From contig LSSN01001615.1 of assembly GCA_001970855.1 (NCBI GenBank), forward strand, positions 1 to 14,846: a stretch of 14,846 bases of DNA, given 5' to 3'. The notes under the pieces were generated by a model. That model saw only the letters and a list, made by a program, of their open reading frames with translations, was not told where the DNA came from and made no database searches. The DNA is from Smittium culicis (taxonomy: Eukaryota > Kickxellomycota > Harpellomycetes > Harpellales > Legeriomycetaceae). Below are positions 11,050-14,846 of this stretch, one piece after another. Both the position numbers and the translations under genes were made by a program. The number at the start of each line of letters is the position of its first letter. Position 1 is the stretch's first letter.

Positions 11050-11340
11050 ATTGATCGAGGATTTTAGAGCTAAGTATAATTCATATTATATGATTAGAGG
11101 ATACACATTAATTGCTATCATCTTATTGGATAATTCTAAACCGAAATTAAAAAGCGATTAAATAAGTAAAATAAAATGAAGCAATAAAAAATATTAGTAT
11201 ATATAATATAAAGTGTTCGATTATGTTACCCTTATCATCTACCGGAAAATTTTAATGGGAACGGATGATTGGGACTTGATAAATCCCTTCTATTCATACG
11301 ATATGTATTAATATTCACACTAAAGATATCAACTAATATT
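11050..11340. repeat. Decayed terminal module of the older element
   Basis: This has the same layout as 13494-13809: a left arm at about 11050-11111, a core, and a degraded inverted right arm at about 11281-11340. The core shares the 19-mer TATCATCTTATTGGATAAT and a second TTATCATCT block. The arms no longer pair well, which fits an older insertion. Confidence 0.6.
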
Positions 11341-11383
11341 AAAATTATACCTCAGACAGGAGGCATATTAAGTTACTAAAAAT

Positions 11384-12376
11384 TTAGTATCGGCTTAACA
11401 AGTTATTTGAAGAACTTATTCTGACCCTATAATATGTATCGAAGATGGAATATTTTGTTCATAATTTCTGCGATAATATCCCATCTACTGATACTCGATT
11501 GTTAGATGCTAGTGATACACCGATAGTTCCACCCTTCGGTACTGGTGTGACAGGTTCGCGGCTTATTAAATCTAAGTTCAATCAGATATGACTAGAAATA
11601 ATAAGGACGGAAATAGGGATTGATTAATCGTTTATATATCCTAAAATTCTAATCAATAAATACTTGCTGTTTTTAGTATGCGATGTCGGTCAAAGCGTTG
11701 AATTTTCCTGCTCCCCGTATACTTTGAAACCTAAAACTGGAGATGATATTTCGATTTTTGTATGGGGTTATTTTGCAAGTCGATTTGATCGATCGAACAG
11801 ATTGTTTTTCTTTTGATGCTATAATGACTAAATTTAGTGCTCCTTAGAATATATCTGACTGCGCCCATAATCTATTCGGTGTATTTTCCTGACTCTCAAA
11901 AAACGATTTATATACAGAATCCGATTTAACTTTGAGTTAGATCCTTAACAGTGAGCTCAGCTGTGGATCACTATCCCTTGAAAATTTTTATCAAATTCGA
12001 GGTTTCGATAATTGATATTGAAAATGTTAATTGATAGTGCATGCTATATTATTGTGAGCACAAAAAGCATTCTGAGTTATTAAATTTCTGTGAGGCTCTG
12101 CGCTAAATTCATCAGAGCTTATTTCTAGGCTTTACCTGAGCCAATTATAGCTTATTTACTGTATAAACCTCCGCCATATAGTTTAAAAACTAATACGGAG
12201 TCTCAGAATTTATCTATCTTGAGATTATTCTGTCTAAAAAGCGCTGTTTTACAGAGCTATATCATTATCGACGTGGAACACATCTTTCGATCATAATTAT
12301 ATAGTATGTGACCATGTATCAAGAAATTGAGCTTTGAGAAGCTATAGAGTCTCCATTATATCAATTCACAATTCTT
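11384..12376 (-). pseudogene. Degenerate tyrosine recombinase of the older element
   Basis: This is the position-by-position relative of the recombinase frame at 13850-14846, roughly two thirds identical by eye in the parts compared. It has many stops and small indels; for example there is 2 nt of extra sequence just upstream of the internal TAA. The terminal TAA (11384-11386) and the internal TAA (11844-11846) both coincide with those in the younger copy. It cannot encode a working recombinase. The right limit is set only by where the younger copy leaves the window. Confidence 0.65.
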
Positions 12377-12748
12377 ATTTGTGTATGGGGACTAATATCC
12401 ACTCTTTGGATCTATTATTTCTTATTTTCCCGAATAAGAAGTAATTGAGATGCTAGCTGCTCCATTATCTCTTAAAACAGTATTTTCATCTTCTACGTTG
12501 GACTAAACAGTCATTTTTACTGTTTTTTCCCCTGAATTATAGGAATATTTGGAGGACTATATCCCATTCTAGGCAGCAGTAAGATTTTTTGAGCCAGAAA
12601 TAATTATAGCTTGTTACGATCAAAAATAATCCATTTATACTCGATAACCTGCTATTGTATGTTTCCACCTTTTTTTCTGTTGAGATACGAATATTTCAAC
12701 GTCGTGATGGTAATAAACTTAATTAAGTGGGTTGAATTGATCTTTTGA

Positions 12749-13201
12749 ATGGAATCTTTCGGTTTGGGAAGTAAATATTCTCTGAAAATCAAATTGATTG
12801 GACACGATGGGAAAATATGCGACTTGGAGCCTGATAGTTTCTTGAAGCTGCGATCACATATCTATACTACTATATATAGCAGTTCTGATGAAGAAGTTGC
12901 TTCAAAATCTCTTTGATACTCAAGCATATCTGAGCTGTATGAGTAGGCTAAAACTGAAAAAACGACCACACTCATCACTCTGAGAAAAAAAAATACTATT
13001 GGAGGTGCCTCGGATTTGATTTGCACCTTTGCCATATCTCGGCTTCATAAACCCAAATATGTGCGAATCTATGCAGCTATTACCCTTTCAGTGTCACTGG
13101 AAATCGTGAAAACTTTCTATTTGGGATTATATGGTATATGTGGAAGTGATAATGACAGCAGTGATATGTCATATCATTCTGAATACGATTCAGCCAATTG
13201 A
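12749..13201 (+). other. Protein-like plus-strand frame broken by two stops, unknown
   Basis: One plus-strand frame runs from ATG 12749 to TGA at 13199-13201, interrupted by TGA (12914-12916) and TAG (12944-12946). Between the stops lie open stretches of 55, 9 and 84 codons. The first part begins MESFGLGSKYSLKIKLIG and the last ends with a Ser/Asp-rich tail containing DNDSSDMSYHSEYD. I do not recognise a family. It lies within what is probably the upstream half of the older element, but on the opposite strand to its recombinase. It could be a dead host gene, a dead element gene, or a chance frame. Confidence 0.25.
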
Positions 13202-13493
13202 ATCAGAGATAGTTAATAAATCAGTTTTAAACGTTAACAAAATATGATTAAATAATCGAAATAGATCGATTGTAAATTTGACAAGAGAATTAAATTAGTT
13301 ATATTAGCATGTCAAAAATTTTAATACAGTTGAATTAATTATTGAATACTGAAATGCGCTAAGTTTAAAAGTATATTCAAAGATAGAGAATGAATATGGA
13401 ATATGAATAAAATATATTTAAGCAAAAAAAGGTATAAATAAAGCAAAGAAAGTCATAATAAAGGACCTCTATTGAACAGAAGAAAAATTTTTT
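13202..13493. other. AT-rich stretch between the older and younger element parts
   Basis: No frame, RNA or repeat is recognised here. It is either the decayed upstream end of the older element or the sequence into which the younger element inserted. Confidence 0.4.
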
Positions 13494-13561
13494 TGTAATA
13501 TTAATCAAGCTCTTTAGAGCGAATATTAATTTATATTATACGAGGAGAGGAGACATATTAA
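13494..13561 (+). repeat. Left inverted arm (68 bp) of the younger element's terminal module
   Basis: This arm matches the reverse complement of 13741-13809 with only two substitutions and one single-base gap. It contains GCTCTTTAGAGC, a small imperfect palindrome, and ends in GGAGACATATTAA. The arms are separated by a 179-bp AT-rich core. Confidence 0.9.
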
Positions 13562-13740
13562 GTTTTATCATCTTATTGGATAATAATAAACAGAAAAACT
13601 AAAAAACAATAAAAATAAAGTGAAATAAAATGAAATAAAATGAACTAATAAAATTTTTTAGACTATAGAATGTAAAGTACACGTTAGTGTTATCCTTATC
13701 ATCTTTCGGCAAAGGTAATTAGTTATTGGGTGGGCGGGAC

Positions 13741-13809
13741 TTAATATGTCTCCTCTCCTCGTATAATATAAATTAATGTTCGCTCTAAAGAGCTCGATTA
13801 ATTATTACA
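13741..13809 (-). repeat. Right inverted arm (69 bp) of the younger element's terminal module
   Basis: This is the reverse complement of the left arm at 13494-13561, with 66 of 69 aligned positions the same. It lies 41 bp from the recombinase stop codon. Together the arms could form a long hairpin in RNA or single-stranded DNA. Confidence 0.9.
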
Positions 13810-13824
13810 GCATAATTCAGAGGA

Positions 13825-13840
13825 GGAGACATATTAAGTT
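13825..13840 (+). repeat. Third copy of the 16-bp arm motif GGAGACATATTAAGTT
   Basis: The 16-mer is identical to 13549-13564 at the inner edge of the left arm, and is present inverted with one mismatch around 13738-13753. It sits between the recombinase stop and the right arm. A related copy (AGGAGGCATATTAAGTTACT) is at 11358-11377 in the older element. It could correspond to the internal complementary region of DIRS elements, or to a recombination site; this is inference. Confidence 0.7.
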
Positions 13841-13849
13841 ACTCCAAAT

Positions 13850-14846
13850 TTAAAATCGACTAGTCAAGTTATTCGATGAATTTCTTGAGAGTCGATAATA
13901 CGTATCAAAGATTGTATAGTTCGTCAAAAAGGTGTGCGAAACTATATCATCTGATGATACTCCGGCGTTTGCGGCTAAGGTAGCACCGATTGCTCTCCCT
14001 TTGTGGATTGGTGCTTCAGGGTCGCGGCGTATTAGTTCCGATATCGTGTGGATATATCGTGTTATACTATCTACTGATAGAGGTTTTGAGGTATCATTGA
14101 CATACCTGATAAGCCTATTAACTATCCAGTTGCTATTGTTAGCATGAGGGGTTGGACAAAGATTGGCTGCTATCTTTTCCTTGTATACCAAATATGCATT
14201 AACTGGGCATAATATTATATCGGTGTGGGGGTTGATCTGGCATGGTTTTTCAATCGGGCGGCCACCTCGTTTTTCTTTAGGAGCTACTAATACTAGGTTT
14301 AGTACCCCTTAGTCGATATGACTGCGCTGGTCGTCGATCCTATGGATGTCGCTGGCTCGGTCATAACCTGTTACTGATAGCAACCAGAAAAGTTTTTCTG
14401 TGATTTTTTTAACCGTAAGGGTATAGTTTTGACCCCATTCTCGAAGTAATTTGATAACCAGTGATATATCCATGACAGGCCTGATGAACGATTTAATTGA
14501 ATTTTCATCCAATGATTTGATAAATTCTGAGAACATTGGATGGGCGGCTAGCTTGACTGGATTATCTGATAGCTTTAGAATCGCTGATTTGTAGGCCTTG
14601 ATTGATCCCACCTTTAGCTTATCCACAATGTAAATTTCTGCCAGGTAGTTGATGACTTGAGGCGCAGAAATTGGCGTAGATATTTTGTTCGAGATTCTCC
14701 AGTCTAGAAAGCGCTGCTGGATAGAGCTGTATCTGGATCTACGATGGACACGTCGTTTGTTGGAAACGACAAAATCAATGGCATAAGAGCCGAGGCCTTT
14801 CGTTTCGAGGAAACGCCGCTGATCTTCCAGGCCATCAAGCTCCAAT
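13850..14846 (-). pseudogene. Tyrosine recombinase of a DIRS-like element, 5' end beyond window, one in-frame TAA
   Basis: One minus-strand frame is open from the window edge to the stop at 13850-13852 (331 codons before the stop), apart from one TAA at 14309-14311. The N-terminal part carries a SAM-like core-binding region (RYSSIQQRFLDWRIS, then VINYLAEIY and KAYKSAILKLS). The catalytic part shows a first arginine context RASDIHRID, then after the stop KRGGRPIEKP, an HKGRAIGATLAANAG segment fitting the H-x-x-R box, a histidine in VSHTF, and a final FDTYYRLSR with the probable nucleophilic tyrosine. These are the R-H-R-H-Y family residues expected of a recombinase that inserts circular cDNA. 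It is more GC-rich than the host genes. It is called a pseudogene because of the stop, although the decayed copy has the same stop, so readthrough or a family-wide feature is possible. Confidence 0.75.

Larger units (their letters stand above)
11050..13490 (-). mobile_element. Decayed DIRS-like tyrosine-recombinase element, older copy
   Basis: This stretch aligns by eye to the younger element at the right of the window, with an offset of about 2,445-2,470 bp that stays nearly constant. Anchors are a 19-bp identity in the terminal module (11116-11134 versus 13566-13584), the recombinase stop (11384 versus 13850), the shared internal TAA (11844 versus 14309) and a GCGCTG block (12241 versus 14711). 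Many substitutions turn G or C in the younger copy into A or T here, and all long frames are lost. The terminal module and the recombinase part are clear. The right limit is uncertain, because the matching part of the younger copy lies beyond the window. Confidence 0.65.
13494..14846 (-). mobile_element. DIRS-like tyrosine-recombinase retroelement, younger copy, 3' part, cut by the window edge
   Basis: On the minus strand a near-intact tyrosine recombinase runs in from the window edge. It is followed by a 16-bp motif copy and then a terminal module with long inverted arms. A recombinase frame next to inverted terminal repeats, in place of an integrase, is the hallmark of DIRS-type elements; reverse transcriptase and RNase H would be expected beyond 14846. 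The left end is placed at the outer edge of the inverted arm and is approximate, since no target-site duplication is expected for this class. A Crypton-type DNA transposon, which also carries a tyrosine recombinase, cannot be fully excluded without the missing part. Confidence 0.7.

Noticed and set aside
13932..14147. Plus-strand open frame of 71 codons
   Set aside because: It is antisense to the recombinase catalytic region, including the HxxR and tyrosine segments.

Overview
This looks like AT-rich nuclear DNA of an intron-rich fungus. Three spliced genes can be rebuilt exon by exon, with 19 short GT-AG introns (64 to 137 nt) that all keep phase. ARP9 is a fungal chromatin-remodeller subunit, and a cytosolic class II DAHP synthase places the shikimate pathway here. 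The tyrosine recombinase at the right resembles DIRS-type recombinases that I recall from early-diverging fungi such as Harpellales (Kickxellomycotina). That lineage call is a moderate-confidence inference.

Left to right: a CHL1/DDX11-type iron-sulfur DNA helicase lies on the minus strand (314-4188, 9 exons, 1054 aa). A 1.57 kb divergent spacer without a recognisable gene follows. ARP9 lies on the plus strand (5754-8251, 10 exons, 543 aa). It converges, over 284 bp, on the class II DAHP synthase on the minus strand (8536-10183, 3 exons, 486 aa). An 865-bp gene-poor stretch leads into two head-to-tail copies of one tyrosine-recombinase element, both in minus orientation. The left copy (about 11050 to somewhere before 13490) is heavily decayed. 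The right copy (13494 to the window edge) is nearly intact, with one in-frame stop in the recombinase. About 2.45-2.47 kb separates matching points of the two copies.

The three host genes do not form a pathway: one is a sister-chromatid cohesion/repair helicase, one a SWI/SNF-RSC actin-related subunit, and one the first step of aromatic amino acid synthesis. The most unusual material is in the transposon block. The element has a terminal module with near-perfect 68/69-bp inverted arms. The same TAA stop sits at the same place in the recombinase frame of both copies although they differ greatly in decay. I found no tRNA, rRNA, CRISPR array or clear new host system.
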